Below, piece by piece: positions 50,320 through 59,958 of a DNA stretch of 64,000 nt (its first letter is position 1; every line of letters starts with the position of its first letter). A model generated the notes under the pieces. It was not told the DNA's origin. It did no database searches and saw only the letters and a list, made by a program, of their open reading frames with translations. The DNA comes from Bacteroidaceae bacterium (GTDB lineage: Bacteria; Bacteroidota; Bacteroidia; Bacteroidales; Bacteroidaceae): positions 31,145-95,144 of the forward strand of contig JAGCDQ010000077.1 in NCBI GenBank assembly GCA_017651245.1. Reading direction: 5' to 3'. The position numbers and the translations under genes were made by a program.

Positions 50320-51339
50320 ATGTTAGAGAAAATTCAAAGTTTACTTCAAGAGGTTGAAGGTCTTGAGGCACATTCTGCCGAAGAGATAGAACAACTTCGT
50401 ATCAAATATTTAAGCAAGAAGGGGGCTATCACCGCACTAATGGCAGACTTCCGCAATGTGCCTGCCGAACAGAAGAAGGAGATAGGTATCAAAATCAATG
50501 AACTGAAGAACAAGGCACAGGAGAAAATCAATGCACTCCGTGATAACTTCGCCGTACAGGAGACAGAAGTGAATCACCTTGACATCACTCGTACCGCCTA
50601 CCCTATTGGACTTGGCACCCGCCATCCCCTCACCCTCGTGAAGAACGAAATCATTGATATTTTCTCTCGTCTGGGTTTCTCACTCGCAGAAGGTCCTGAA
50701 GTGGAAGACGACTGGCACGTGTTCTCATCCATGAACTTTGCCGACGACCATCCCGCACGCGACATGCAGGATACTTTCTTTGTGGAGGCACATCCCGACA
50801 TTATCTTGCGTACCCACACCAGTTCCGTACAGGCACGTGTGATGGAAAAGCAGCAGCCACCAATCCGTGTGCTCTGTCCTGGTCGCGTCTATCGTAACGA
50901 AGCCATCTCTGCCCGTGCCCACTGTTTTTTCCATCAGGTGGAAGGCCTCTACGTCGATGAGCAGGTCAGCTTCACCGACCTCAAGCAAGTGCTTCTGCTC
51001 TTTGCCAAGGAAATGTTTGGCGAGGACACCCAGATTCGTCTCCGTCCTTCCTACTTCCCCTTCACGGAGCCAAGTGCCGAAATGGATGTTTCATGTACCC
51101 TCTGCAAGGGCAAGGGCTGCAGCATGTGCAAAGGTTCTGGTTGGCTCGAAATTCTTGGATGCGGTATGGTTCACCCCAACGTGCTCGAAGCCAATGGTAT
51201 CGACTCCACCAAGTATAAGGGCTATGCCTTCGGAATGGGTATCGAGCGTATTGCTAACCTCAAATACCAAGTCAAGGACCTTCGTCTCTTCTCAGAGAAC
51301 GATGTCCGCTTCCTAAAAGAATTCGAAGCTGCCAACTAA
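50320..51339 (+). CDS. pheS: Phenylalanyl-tRNA synthetase alpha subunit
   Basis: The protein has 339 aa from ATG 50320; the longer frame from 50281 includes the -7 element. It charges tRNA-Phe together with PheT, which is not in the window. An N-terminal coiled coil (about 1-85) leads to the class II core with HPARDMQDTFF, RTHTSSVQARVM and the active-site PSYFPFTEPSAEMDV. Between motif 2 and GWLEILGCGMVHP is a small insertion, CTLCKGKGCSMCKGSG, with four cysteines arranged C-x2-C-x4-C-x2-C, a likely zinc knuckle. Motif 3 is GMGIERIANL. It ends at a strong terminator. Confidence 0.96.
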   Translation: MLEKIQSLLQEVEGLEAHSAEEIEQLRIKYLSKKGAITALMADFRNVPAEQKKEIGIKINELKNKAQEKINALRDNFAVQETEVNHLDITRTAYPIGLGTRHPLTLVKNEIIDIFSRLGFSLAEGPEVEDDWHVFSSMNFADDHPARDMQDTFFVEAHPDIILRTHTSSVQARVMEKQQPPIRVLCPGRVYRNEAISARAHCFFHQVEGLYVDEQVSFTDLKQVLLLFAKEMFGEDTQIRLRPSYFPFTEPSAEMDVSCTLCKGKGCSMCKGSGWLEILGCGMVHPNVLEANGIDSTKYKGYAFGMGIERIANLKYQVKDLRLFSENDVRFLKEFEAAN

Positions 51340-51354
51340 ACAACTTTACATACA

Positions 51355-51398
51355 AAACAGAGGTGCATCCGATTGACATATCAGATGCACCTCTGTTT
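51355..51398. terminator. Bidirectional terminator after pheS
   Basis: aaacagaggtgcatc and gatgcacctctgttt form a perfect 15-bp stem with a 14-base loop, between the converging pheS and glucosaminidase genes. Confidence 0.85.
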
Positions 51399-51430
51399 CT
51401 ATTCTCAACCTGAACCTTAACCTCTCAACT

Positions 51431-52342
51431 TTATCGCACTTTCAGCAAATCACCAGCCACAGGAATATAGCTGTCATCCTTAAAGTTCATCTTGTAGAGC
51501 GCGTCGATACGGATGCCATAGAACTGGCAGATGCTGTACATCGATTCACCCTGCTTCACCTTGTGCCAATAGTCTTTGTATTGGGTGTCAGCTTTCTTCG
51601 CTTTCTTGTCAAGAAAGATGTTCATTTCAGGTTGTGGAGCAAAATCTTCATCCACCTCGTTGAACTTAAGCAACTTCTTCTTTGGCACCTTCAGCTCTTT
51701 TGCAAGTGCATCCCATGTGTCGCCAGATCGGGCTGTCACACATTGAATTCCATTCACCATCCTTACAGAGTGTCTAGCAGGAGCCACATATTCAGGCACT
51801 GGCTCTGTCTTCTTGCGTTTTCTCAATCCAATGCGGTCTTCATCATAATCATCCAACTCATACGTCTCGATGATGGTGATAAGCCTTTCTGCATACGTAG
51901 GCGAAGTGGCATAACCACATGCCTTCAATCCGCGAGCCCAAGCCTTGTAGTCCTGCGGATTCAGGTCGAAGAGTCGCTTATATCGGTCTTTCAACAAAAA
52001 CTGCGAATGGTCCTCGTAGCTCTCCTCAACATTCTTATATTTACGGAAGCGCTCATTCTTATGGTCATCATCACGCGTCACATACGGACCACTCCAGCCC
52101 GTACCCACCTTGATGCCAAAGTGGTTGTTGGCTTGTTTGGCGAGATAGCTCGTGCCCGCTCCACTCTCGAGCAGGGCTTGTGCAAGCGTGATACTAGCAG
52201 GAATCTTGTAGCGATGCATCTGTTCGATAGCTGCATCCTTGTATTGGCCCACATATTGCTGATACACACTATTCCGTTGTGCGAACGTGATGGACGGCAA
52301 TGCCATGCCCAGCGCCATCAGAAAAAGTCTCAAATATCTCAT
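51431..52342 (-). CDS. Secreted glucosaminidase (GH73-type) with LysM repeats
   Basis: The protein has 303 aa from ATG 52342. A signal peptide (MRYLRLFLMALGMALPSITFAQ) precedes a GH73/FlgJ-type domain with IPASITLAQALLESGAGTS (catalytic Glu in LLESGAG), NNHFGIK and KACGYATSPTYAERL. Two LysM-like domains follow: CVTARSGDTWDALAKELKV and HKVKQGESMYSICQFYGI. It cleaves peptidoglycan in the periplasm or outside; likely an autolysin for growth or division. A good promoter is at 52371-52401. Confidence 0.93.
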   Translation of the reverse strand: MRYLRLFLMALGMALPSITFAQRNSVYQQYVGQYKDAAIEQMHRYKIPASITLAQALLESGAGTSYLAKQANNHFGIKVGTGWSGPYVTRDDDHKNERFRKYKNVEESYEDHSQFLLKDRYKRLFDLNPQDYKAWARGLKACGYATSPTYAERLITIIETYELDDYDEDRIGLRKRKKTEPVPEYVAPARHSVRMVNGIQCVTARSGDTWDALAKELKVPKKKLLKFNEVDEDFAPQPEMNIFLDKKAKKADTQYKDYWHKVKQGESMYSICQFYGIRIDALYKMNFKDDSYIPVAGDLLKVR

Positions 52343-52370
52343 TAGAAAGCGATTAGTAATGTTTCGGTTG

Positions 52371-52401
52371 CAAAGTTAACACAATTTCATGAATTATCAA
52401 A
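52371..52401 (-). promoter_or_regulatory. Promoter of the glucosaminidase gene
   Basis: The minus strand reads TTTG (52401-52398), 19 bases, then TAACTTTG (52378-52371). Confidence 0.65.
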
Positions 52402-52430
52402 AGAAAAAAAGAAAATATTTAAGGTGAATC

Positions 52431-55400
52431 TCAGGAGTGTTTTCTTTGGCAATAGTCAATCAAGTTGGCATATATAACATTATTGCGAAGGAGTTTTTCG
52501 TAGCCAAGCATAAAGAATTGTTTTCGTGCGCGGGTGATGGCGACGTTGAGTTTGCGGTCAACGCTCCCCGATTCGGTTTCTGTCAGATTGGATAAGATGT
52601 CAAGTTCGTATCGTTGAGTGATGGTGGTGCCGTAGATGATGATGTCGCGCTGGGAACCTTGGTAGCGTTCAACGGTATCAATGACCAGGTTGGCTGCCAC
52701 ATCGGGAAGATGCTTGGCTATCTCCACCCGCACGAGGGCAATCTGCCTGCGGAAGGGAACGATGATGCCCAACTGCTGTTGTGGGTCGAAGGGAAGGTGG
52801 TTCTTTTCGTGAAGGGAAACGATGCCCTTGACAAGCTGGGCAATCATGCGTGCCTCCAACACATTTGCTTTGGGCATTCGGTCTTCCATCGAGGGACGAG
52901 GCACGTTAATGAAAGCGCAACGATGGGTGGCAATCAATTCTTCGACAGGATTGCCTGCATCCTCGAGACGATAAGGAAGCGGTTCTTGCTGATGAGGGAG
53001 TCCGACAGGAAGCAGTCGCCCATCATAGAAAGCATCGGATGCAAAGGCTGCGATGTCGGGATGCATGCGTCCCTGATGGTCGAGCATCGCCACCACATCG
53101 GCATTGTCACGATTCTGCCCATAGAGGCGTTCGAAGAGGGAATTACGACAGTTGGTCAATCCAATGGCATGCAGCAAGGGGGAGGCAACAGCAGACTTCT
53201 CCTCGTTCTGTACCACGACAGCAGGGAGTTGCTTGTGGTCGCCAATCATGATGAGCTTGTCAATAGACGAAGAAGTGAAAATGCCCAGAATCTGAGGTTC
53301 GAGAATTTGGGATGCCTCATCAAAGATGGCGACTTGGAAGTGTTTGAGACGAAGGAGGGAGGTGTGGCTGTTCATGGAGGCAACGGTGCTGACAAAGATG
53401 GAAGTGTCGCCAATGCGTTGCATCACCTGCTGACGATTGGTGAGCGTGGAGATGGCATTACCAAGAAGGTGCTCACGATAAGCAGGGGCACAAGAGAGTT
53501 CTCGTCCCAGTCGGATGTAGTAGGGTTGAGGGTCAAGGGTTGACAGCATCTGGCAGATTTCATCGACCGCACGATTGGTGTAGGCAAGCAAGAGAACGTT
53601 GTGGTGCTGTTCCAACTGTTCCTCCACCATGCGCTTAAGTGCCACAGAAGTCTTTCCCGTACCAGGAGGCCCCATCAGAAGGAAAAGGTCATCTTGTGTG
53701 GGTGTGCGCTGACAAAGCAACAAGTCACGACGACGAGGGTCGCAGGTGAGCAGAGAGAACAAGCCGCTGTAAAGGCTGCGGAAGTTAGCATCCACATGGT
53801 CGTGCTCAATGGCATAGAGATCCTCCCTGCTGAAGAGCTGCTTGTTGCGTTGGGCATTCTTCTGTTGCAGCCAGATTCGGTCAGCATCATAGGCCTCCAC
53901 ATTGCAACGGAACACTTGTTGGGTGATGGCGGAATCCGTATCGGAATTACGTTTATACAAAATAACGGCATCACCGATACGGAAGTTGGGCAGGCTCTCA
54001 TTGGCATCGGAACGTTCGAGGCAAACTGCTTCCACCCCTTCCTTCATCCGAAGGTCAGCAAGGCGCAGGTTGAGGAAGATGTCACCATTCTCCATCTTGG
54101 TGTTGACATCGGCATTCCAAAGGGAAGAAAGGGCACGAGTGGAGTCGGGACGCGCGTCGCACATCTTGCTCTCTGCCTGTTCCCGTTCGATGAACTGAAG
54201 GAAGGCATAGAAGTACTCAGCCGTCAGTTCGTCCATCGCATGCAAGGCATCCGTGATGGGCTTGATTTCTGGCAGACACCACATCGTCCAGAACTTATCG
54301 TTACAATCCTGATTCTGCCTCAGTTTTTCTGGCGTGAGTTTAGGCACCCACACACGCGCTTCTCCTTCAAGCAGTCCCCGTTCGAGTGCCACGATGTTGT
54401 TGCGAATGTTCATGGCACGCAGCACCATTTCTTGATAACTGCGTTGTTCCTGCAGGCGTGGGTATTTGGAATAAAGCAGATTGCCCATCACGTCGGTCTG
54501 CTTCACACCTGTGTTGTAATAGAGGATTTCCTTGTAGAGCAACATCTGCATCAAGTGTTCTTCCTTTGCCCGATTGCGGAACTCGTCCCATTTGCCCGAC
54601 TTTAATTCAATCAAGAACTTCTTGCCTTCGTCGTCAAGGTCGATAAGGCAGTCCATTCGTCCCTGCAAGCCCAACGCCTCGCAGAAAAAAGAGGGTTCGA
54701 TGTGGATATCCACCTTCCCTTCGTGCATATAAGGCTGCTGCTCCAGTTCCCTGACCACTTGCTGAATGTTGTCAAACTGCTTCCGGGTTTCTTCAAAGAA
54801 CTTGGCATCGATTTCTGGACAGGCACAAATGTCTATCGCCCTATCAGCAAACACCTTGTGCATGGAATCGAGATAGGAAGCCTCAGGAATATTGAGGATG
54901 TCATCAAGAAACTGATTGGCAAAATCGCCCAGCAAAGTGTGAACCGTACTCTCTGAAGGCTTAAATTTGGCGATGAAATAGTTGAACGCAGACTCCCCCC
55001 ACCCTTTGATGCAGCTGGTCACACTGGTGGTGTCGAGCAGGAAATCTGGTTCCACAATAATATATATAGGATGATAGACGCCATCATGATCTATCGTGAA
55101 AGAGAGGGCGTTGAACTGCATGCCTGGCTTCAGCAACTGTGCTGCTTTCAAAGTATGTGGGTTGGCGGTGATGTCCACACGGAAAGGTGTGTCGGAAGGA
55201 ATCTCTCGTGAAAAAGCATAGATATATGGCTCCTCCACCCGTTCTACCACGAATCGTACACGCTTTTGGCGAGCCATCCGTTCCATTCGATCCTTCGAAA
55301 TCGGCAATGCCTCCACATCGGGCAGTTTTCCCTTGAAAGCGACAGGAATAGGCGTATTGGTGAAATGTGCCAAAGCCTCCACCAACACTCGCATATCGAC

Positions 55401-55667
55401 CAGGAAGGTGTGTTCATCCACCTCCATGCCCAAACAAGAAACCTGACGAGCACGCCAACGGAACGTATCAATCGCATATAGCGGATAGTTCGTCAGTCGG
55501 CATACTGCCTGCAGGCGAGAAAAGAAATCGTTGTATTCGGCTGGCAGACCTTCCGTCTTCTCGATGCACACCCGATGCAGCGTATCATAGAAATACCGAT
55601 ACTTCCACTTAAGTGTCTGCTCTGAAAAGAAGACTTCCTGGATGTCCTGCCAAACGCCGTCCATCAT
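52431..55667 (-). CDS. Dna2-like nuclease-helicase (superfamily 1)
   Basis: The protein has 1078 aa; two adjacent ATGs (55667, 55664) are possible starts. Residues about 330-365 carry a PD-(D/E)xK nuclease: GRMDCLID (D339) and IELKSGK (E354, K356), as in Dna2/RecB-type domains. The C-terminal half is an SF1 helicase of the Upf1/Dna2 group: Walker [11 protein letters not shown] at 665-674, then [41 protein letters not shown]-type motif V and [15 protein letters not shown]. It probably processes DNA ends or RNA-DNA flaps. It starts within the stop codon of pyrD (same strand). Confidence 0.88.
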   Translation of the reverse strand: MMDGVWQDIQEVFFSEQTLKWKYRYFYDTLHRVCIEKTEGLPAEYNDFFSRLQAVCRLTNYPLYAIDTFRWRARQVSCLGMEVDEHTFLVDMRVLVEALAHFTNTPIPVAFKGKLPDVEALPISKDRMERMARQKRVRFVVERVEEPYIYAFSREIPSDTPFRVDITANPHTLKAAQLLKPGMQFNALSFTIDHDGVYHPIYIIVEPDFLLDTTSVTSCIKGWGESAFNYFIAKFKPSESTVHTLLGDFANQFLDDILNIPEASYLDSMHKVFADRAIDICACPEIDAKFFEETRKQFDNIQQVVRELEQQPYMHEGKVDIHIEPSFFCEALGLQGRMDCLIDLDDEGKKFLIELKSGKWDEFRNRAKEEHLMQMLLYKEILYYNTGVKQTDVMGNLLYSKYPRLQEQRSYQEMVLRAMNIRNNIVALERGLLEGEARVWVPKLTPEKLRQNQDCNDKFWTMWCLPEIKPITDALHAMDELTAEYFYAFLQFIEREQAESKMCDARPDSTRALSSLWNADVNTKMENGDIFLNLRLADLRMKEGVEAVCLERSDANESLPNFRIGDAVILYKRNSDTDSAITQQVFRCNVEAYDADRIWLQQKNAQRNKQLFSREDLYAIEHDHVDANFRSLYSGLFSLLTCDPRRRDLLLCQRTPTQDDLFLLMGPPGTGKTSVALKRMVEEQLEQHHNVLLLAYTNRAVDEICQMLSTLDPQPYYIRLGRELSCAPAYREHLLGNAISTLTNRQQVMQRIGDTSIFVSTVASMNSHTSLLRLKHFQVAIFDEASQILEPQILGIFTSSSIDKLIMIGDHKQLPAVVVQNEEKSAVASPLLHAIGLTNCRNSLFERLYGQNRDNADVVAMLDHQGRMHPDIAAFASDAFYDGRLLPVGLPHQQEPLPYRLEDAGNPVEELIATHRCAFINVPRPSMEDRMPKANVLEARMIAQLVKGIVSLHEKNHLPFDPQQQLGIIVPFRRQIALVRVEIAKHLPDVAANLVIDTVERYQGSQRDIIIYGTTITQRYELDILSNLTETESGSVDRKLNVAITRARKQFFMLGYEKLLRNNVIYANLIDYCQRKHS

Positions 55668-56575
55668 GCATTCAGCTGTCCGATGATATCAGCAACAGAG
55701 TTGCAACCATGCTGGTCAAGCCATTCGTTGATGCCATTCGCCACTTTCACTGTCACAGCAGGGTCAATGAAATTCGCTGTACCAATCTCGATGGCTGATG
55801 CACCAGCGAGGAAGAACTCAATCGCGTCGTGCGCATCCATGATACCGCCCAAACCGATGACTGGAATAGTGACTGCTTTTGCCACCTGCCACACACAACG
55901 AACGGCAACTGGTTTCACAGCAGGACCAGACATACCACCTGTGGCGATACTCAATACAGGCTTCCGCTTCTCGATGTCTATCACCATACCCATCAATGTG
56001 TTGATGAGTGAGACCGCATCGGCACCAGCATCCTGTACGGCCAGTGCTATATCAGTAATAGAGGTAACATTAGGAGAAAGTTTGACAATCAAGGTTTTAT
56101 CATAAGCCTTACGAACAGCCTTCACCACAGAAGAAGCACCTTCAGGAGTGACGCCAAACGCCATACCTCCCTGCTTCACATTGGGACAGGAAATGTTCAG
56201 TTCGATGGCTGGAACATTCTCCAATTCATTCACGCGGGCAGCACATTCTGCATAGTCTTCAGGAGAGGAACCACTCACGTTCACAATCATATTAGTGCGG
56301 ATGTCCTTAATCTCAGGATAGATGTGCCTGCAGAAATAATCAACACCTTTGTTCTGCAAACCCACACAATTCAGCATGCCGCTGGCGGTCTCCACCATAC
56401 GTGGGTAGTCATTGCCCTCACGAGAATTGAGGGTCGTACCCTTCACGATGATACCACCAATATCTTCCAAGTTCACAAAGTCAGCAAATTCAACTCCATA
56501 GCCGAATGTGCCGGATGCCGTCATCACTGGATTCTTCATCGTGAGACCAGCAATTTTTGTCGTCAAATCTGCCAT
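55664..56575 (-). CDS. pyrD: Dihydroorotate dehydrogenase B, catalytic subunit
   Basis: The protein has 303 aa from ATG 56575. It oxidises dihydroorotate to orotate in pyrimidine synthesis, with FMN. Visible are [22 protein letters not shown]-type [37 protein letters not shown] with the catalytic-loop cysteine (class 1B), [26 protein letters not shown] and [20 protein letters not shown]. The partner PyrK is encoded directly upstream, 3 bases away, which confirms the class 1B heterotetramer. The Dna2-like gene begins in its stop codon. Confidence 0.96.
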   Translation of the reverse strand: MADLTTKIAGLTMKNPVMTASGTFGYGVEFADFVNLEDIGGIIVKGTTLNSREGNDYPRMVETASGMLNCVGLQNKGVDYFCRHIYPEIKDIRTNMIVNVSGSSPEDYAECAARVNELENVPAIELNISCPNVKQGGMAFGVTPEGASSVVKAVRKAYDKTLIVKLSPNVTSITDIALAVQDAGADAVSLINTLMGMVIDIEKRKPVLSIATGGMSGPAVKPVAVRCVWQVAKAVTIPVIGLGGIMDAHDAIEFFLAGASAIEIGTANFIDPAVTVKVANGINEWLDQHGCNSVADIIGQLNA

Positions 56576-56578
56576 ATC

Positions 56579-57355
56579 CTACACCTCCCAAGTTAAATCA
56601 TTGATATCAAACACAGGACCTTCCTTGCACACGCAAACGTTACCCTTGACGGTCTTTTCCACACAACACAGACAAGCACCCAAGCCACACGCCATCATGT
56701 TTTCGAGGCTCACCTCACAAGGGGTGTTCGTCGCTTTCGCATATCTTGCCACACTCACCATCATCGGCTTAGGACCACAAACGGAGATGCGATCGAACTT
56801 CTCCTTTGTTAATATTGAGTGCTGGGTCACAAAACCTTTCTCTCCCTCCGAACCATCTTCTGTGGTCACATAGACAGGAGCGATGGCTTTGAAGAGTTCC
56901 TGTTCCAGCAGGTCGCTCTTGCTTCTGGCACCTAACAGGAACACAGGATCTGCCCCACTCTCCTTCAGGTATTTGCCATAATCGAGCAAAGGAGCCACAC
57001 CTACACCTCCACCCACGAGCAGCACCTTCTCACCTTTCTTTTGAACAGGAGAGAAACCATTGCCCAAAGGGAATACGAGATTGAGTGTGTCGCCAGCTTT
57101 CAGCGTAGCCAGCTGATGCGTGCCTTCGCCCACTTTCTTGATAAGCAGCCACAACTCGTTCTTCTCCCGATCCACATAATTGATGGAAATAGGACGACGG
57201 AGGAAGGTCTTAGGACTCCCCTCCACCTTCACTTCCACGAACTGACCAGGTAACGTCTCAGGTAGAGTTTTCTTGTCTGTCAGTTTCAGCAAAACATACA
57301 ACTCATGAGGGAACGCCACCTCCCTTATCGTCAAATCTTTTACGTATTTCTTCAT
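56579..57355 (-). CDS. pyrK: Dihydroorotate dehydrogenase electron-transfer subunit
   Basis: The protein has 258 aa from ATG 57355. It passes electrons from PyrD to NAD+ using FAD and a 2Fe-2S cluster. FAD-binding RRPISINYVDREKNELWLLI, the NAD-site VLLVGGGVGVAPLLDYG and the cluster motif MACGLGACLCCVEK followed by CVCKEGP are all present. Length is normal. It is first in a pyrK-pyrD-dna2-like run; no clear -7 element is visible, but a 'gttaaag' type repeat lies upstream (57388-57420). Confidence 0.95.
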   Translation of the reverse strand: MKKYVKDLTIREVAFPHELYVLLKLTDKKTLPETLPGQFVEVKVEGSPKTFLRRPISINYVDREKNELWLLIKKVGEGTHQLATLKAGDTLNLVFPLGNGFSPVQKKGEKVLLVGGGVGVAPLLDYGKYLKESGADPVFLLGARSKSDLLEQELFKAIAPVYVTTEDGSEGEKGFVTQHSILTKEKFDRISVCGPKPMMVSVARYAKATNTPCEVSLENMMACGLGACLCCVEKTVKGNVCVCKEGPVFDINDLTWEV

Positions 57356-57387
57356 TATCTATAATCGCTAAATTCGCCAACCGAAAA

Positions 57388-57420
57388 TCTTTAACTTATA
57401 ACCTTTAACCCTTAACCTAT
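57388..57420. repeat. Tandem 'ttaaccc' type repeat
   Basis: Units of taaccttt/taaccctt repeat between the endonuclease stop and the pyrK start. This is the same family as 11449-11482. Confidence 0.7.
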
Positions 57421-58379
57421 TATAGTCCCCACGCCGCAGGGTTGCATTCTTTCTCCAACTGCTTCTCCTGCTTGTCGTCCAACTGGAAGAAGAAGTCCAT
57501 ATCAGTTTCCTTCTCCACCTTGTCCACAGAAACAGCATAGTCGCGCATATCACCGCCACAGGCTCTGTTTGGGAAGATGAAGCCGATGGCCTTAGGCACA
57601 CGACCCATGGTCAGCACTACTTTAAAGAAACGGTCAGGAACGGCAATCTTGAGATTTTTCCTTTGACCAATGGTTTGGGGATTGGAGTTATCGAAGATAG
57701 GACCACAACAAATGTAAACTGTCCCATAGTTCTTTGCCCAAGAACGACATTGTATTTCAAGGTCATTCCAAAGACCGACATTCAGATTGTGGTTCTGAGG
57801 ACAGATATTCGTCATGCCAAACGATTCATCCATCGCCTTTGTGGTGTTCTTGTTATCACCAGCAGGACACATGTGTCCACGATCATATCCAGACCCATTA
57901 TAATCGAAGGTCTCCACTCTAGTCTTCTCATTCATTACTGGGTCACCATGAAAGTTATCCGAACGCTGCACCTTACCATTCGCCCTATCGGATGTTAGAC
58001 TCCAACATACATAATTAGGACAGAGCTTGCTCACGTCATACGAGATGATGAACTGAGACTTAAACAACAGAAATTCTGGCTGTCCTTTCAATGCATCCGG
58101 CTGTTCCAGATTTTCGTAGGGAGTGACGGCAAGTTCTGCTTCCCGTTCCGACTCTGTTTCATAATAGCCATCAGCAGCATCTTGAGCTGCCGCGGCCTCC
58201 ATTTCTTGTGCAGCATAAGCTGCATTCCGTTCTGCGCTGCTGGCTGATACACCTGCTCCATTCACTTCTGACGGAAGTCTATCGCCTTTACATGCCCACA
58301 ATTGATTGAGACCTGCCACAAGCCCAATCAGCATGAGACAAGTTAATAAGATTGATAACGGTTTTTTGATTGATTTCAT
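57420..58379 (-). CDS. DNA/RNA non-specific endonuclease, exported
   Basis: The protein has 319 aa from ATG 58379. A hydrophobic N-terminus (PLSILLTCLMLIGLVAGLNQ) ends in LWAC, a likely lipobox, followed by an Ala/Glu-rich linker (about 45-85). The catalytic domain has YDRGHMCPAGD (the DRGH motif with catalytic His), NICPQNHNLNVGLWNDLE (the metal-binding Asn) and YICCGPIFD. It belongs to the NUC1/Serratia nuclease family and probably acts in the periplasm or outside the cell for nucleotide scavenging or DNA clearance. Confidence 0.9.
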   Translation of the reverse strand: MKSIKKPLSILLTCLMLIGLVAGLNQLWACKGDRLPSEVNGAGVSASSAERNAAYAAQEMEAAAAQDAADGYYETESEREAELAVTPYENLEQPDALKGQPEFLLFKSQFIISYDVSKLCPNYVCWSLTSDRANGKVQRSDNFHGDPVMNEKTRVETFDYNGSGYDRGHMCPAGDNKNTTKAMDESFGMTNICPQNHNLNVGLWNDLEIQCRSWAKNYGTVYICCGPIFDNSNPQTIGQRKNLKIAVPDRFFKVVLTMGRVPKAIGFIFPNRACGGDMRDYAVSVDKVEKETDMDFFFQLDDKQEKQLEKECNPAAWGL

Positions 58380-58459
58380 CTATTTCTTGAAATTTTTAAT
58401 CTCTGCATCTAGCATTATCGTGATTTTCATTGCAAATTTAAGAAGAAAATGGAGAAAAG

Positions 58460-58492
58460 TTGCTTTTATAACAAAAAAAAGTAGTACCTTTG
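58460..58492 (+). promoter_or_regulatory. Promoter of tRNA-Thr
   Basis: TTG at 58460-58462, 22 bases, then TACCTTTG at 58485-58492, 43 bases before the tRNA. Confidence 0.6.
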
Positions 58493-58535
58493 TATCGCTT
58501 TTAACAAAAGGCACAGTCTTTTTGCTATTTGCCTT

Positions 58536-58611
<76 letters not shown>

Positions 58612-58618
58612 ATAAAGG

Positions 58619-58647
58619 AAGTGTGCCAACGGCGCACTTTTTTGTTT
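58619..58647 (+). terminator. Terminator after tRNA-Thr
   Basis: aagtgtgcc and ggcgcactt pair (one G-T) around a 3-base loop, followed by ttttttg. Confidence 0.75.
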
Positions 58648-58675
58648 TATTCATCCATAACCTATCTCAAACAAT

Positions 58676-59251
58676 TTGAACAATCCGTCCATAGAGAAAA
58701 TCATTTTGGGTGTTGACCCTGGCACAAATGTCATGGGTTATGGTATATTGAGGGTAAAAGGCAACAAAGCGGAATTGATGGCAATGGGCGTCATCGAACT
58801 CAAGAAGTACGCCAGCCACTATCTCCGTCTGGGCAAGATTTTCGAGCGCATCACCAGTATCATCGACACCTACAAGCCTGACGAGATGGCGATTGAAGCC
58901 CCTTTCTTCGGCAAGAACGTGCAGTCGATGCTCAAACTCGGACGTGCTCAGGGAGTCGCCATTACTGCCGCCATCATGCGAGACATTCCCATCACGGAAT
59001 ACGAACCACGAAAAATCAAGATGGCCATCACAGGCAACGGTTCTGCTGCCAAAGAGCAAGTGGCAGGAATGCTTCAACGCATGCTCCACATCTCTAAAGA
59101 GGATATGGACGTGCAACTGGATGCCACTGACGCCTTGGGTGCTGCCTATTGCCATTTCATCCAAATGGGCAAGCCTGAAGTGGAACACAAATTCAAATCT
59201 TGGAAAGACTTTATCAGCAAAAACGCCGATAAGGTCGTGAAGCACGAATAA
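58676..59251 (+). CDS. ruvC: Crossover junction endodeoxyribonuclease RuvC
   Basis: The protein has 191 aa. The start is TTG 58676, since an in-frame stop lies upstream and no ATG fits before the catalytic domain. It resolves Holliday junctions with Ruv[15 protein letters not shown] (first catalytic Asp, D14), [11 protein letters not shown] (catalytic Glu), [20 protein letters not shown] and [13 protein letters not shown] (last two catalytic Asp) are all present. The gene stands alone after the tRNA and ends at a hairpin (59257-59293). Confidence 0.95.
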   Translation: MNNPSIEKIILGVDPGTNVMGYGILRVKGNKAELMAMGVIELKKYASHYLRLGKIFERITSIIDTYKPDEMAIEAPFFGKNVQSMLKLGRAQGVAITAAIMRDIPITEYEPRKIKMAITGNGSAAKEQVAGMLQRMLHISKEDMDVQLDATDALGAAYCHFIQMGKPEVEHKFKSWKDFISKNADKVVKHE

Positions 59252-59256
59252 AAAAT

Positions 59257-59293
59257 CTGACTCACTCCACCTAAATGAAATGAGTCAGTTTTA
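59257..59293 (+). terminator. Terminator after ruvC
   Basis: ctgactca and tgagtcag pair in a perfect 8-bp stem, then tttta. Confidence 0.65.
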
Positions 59294-59317
59294 TGTTTCG
59301 GAACCGTCCGCTGTTTC

Positions 59318-59752
59318 TTACAAAGAAGCTGTAGCGGCGTATTTTGCCATCACTCGCTGGTAATATCCCTCTGTGCGAGCCTTACGGGTCATGCACTTCA
59401 AATCACCAGAATTCCAAAGGCGAATGGCGCGTTCCATGTTTCCGTCAGGATTGTAGAACTCCTGATAGTCGATGAACATGTCGATGCTCTTTTGTTTGTC
59501 ATAACGGTCAGCGTAAGTGTACTTCTTGTATCCAACGATACGATTGCACTCGCGCACAAGAATCTCGGAAATCTGCAGATAACCGACGTAGAGTCCATTC
59601 TTCGATACTACATTAGGCTGTCCCTGGCTCTCCACCATCGCGATGGCATGAATGACAGCGCCCCATTTCTTCTGAAGGTCCACCTTCGGAGCAGTTTGTG
59701 CAACTGTAGTCAGTGAAATGGTCATCAAGATTAACAAAAAGATTTTTTTCAT
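59318..59752 (-). CDS. Small secreted lytic-transglycosylase-like protein
   Basis: The protein has 144 aa from ATG 59752. A signal peptide (MKKIFLLILMTISLTTVAQ) precedes an SLT-like core: IHAIAMVESQGQPNVVSKNG with a candidate catalytic Glu (E in VESQG), LYVGYLQI, and AIRLWNSGDLKCMTRKARTE. The family is peptidoglycan-lytic; the length is minimal, about one domain. A -7 element lies at 59832-59839. Role in the cell (recycling, or remains of a phage lysin) is open. Confidence 0.75.
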   Translation of the reverse strand: MKKIFLLILMTISLTTVAQTAPKVDLQKKWGAVIHAIAMVESQGQPNVVSKNGLYVGYLQISEILVRECNRIVGYKKYTYADRYDKQKSIDMFIDYQEFYNPDGNMERAIRLWNSGDLKCMTRKARTEGYYQRVMAKYAATASL

Positions 59753-59831
59753 ACACTGTTTTTAATAAAATCTTACATATATTCGTTTTTTGTCCTCACC
59801 GTCAACAGTCACTACTGATGTGAAAACGGTA

Positions 59832-59839
59832 CAAAGTTA
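59832..59839 (-). promoter_or_regulatory. -7 element of the transglycosylase-like gene
   Basis: The minus strand reads TAACTTTG, about 80 bases before the ATG. Confidence 0.5.
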
Positions 59840-59928
59840 GGGCTTTTCTTTCTACTGACCAAACTTTTCATGCATTTTAGCACTTTTTTAAAAGAAAGAG
59901 CGGATTGCATTAAGTATTTTTAACAAGT

Positions 59929-59951
59929 AAGGGGCTTCTGAAGAGCCCCTT
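59929..59951 (-). terminator. Terminator after lepA
   Basis: aaggggct and agcccctt form an 8-bp stem with a 7-base loop just past the lepA stop; a T-rich stretch follows on the minus strand. Confidence 0.65.
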
Positions 59952-59958
59952 GCATATT

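Noticed and set aside
53601-54605. Plus-strand frame of 334 codons
   Set aside because: Antisense to the Dna2-like gene; no domain-like sequence.
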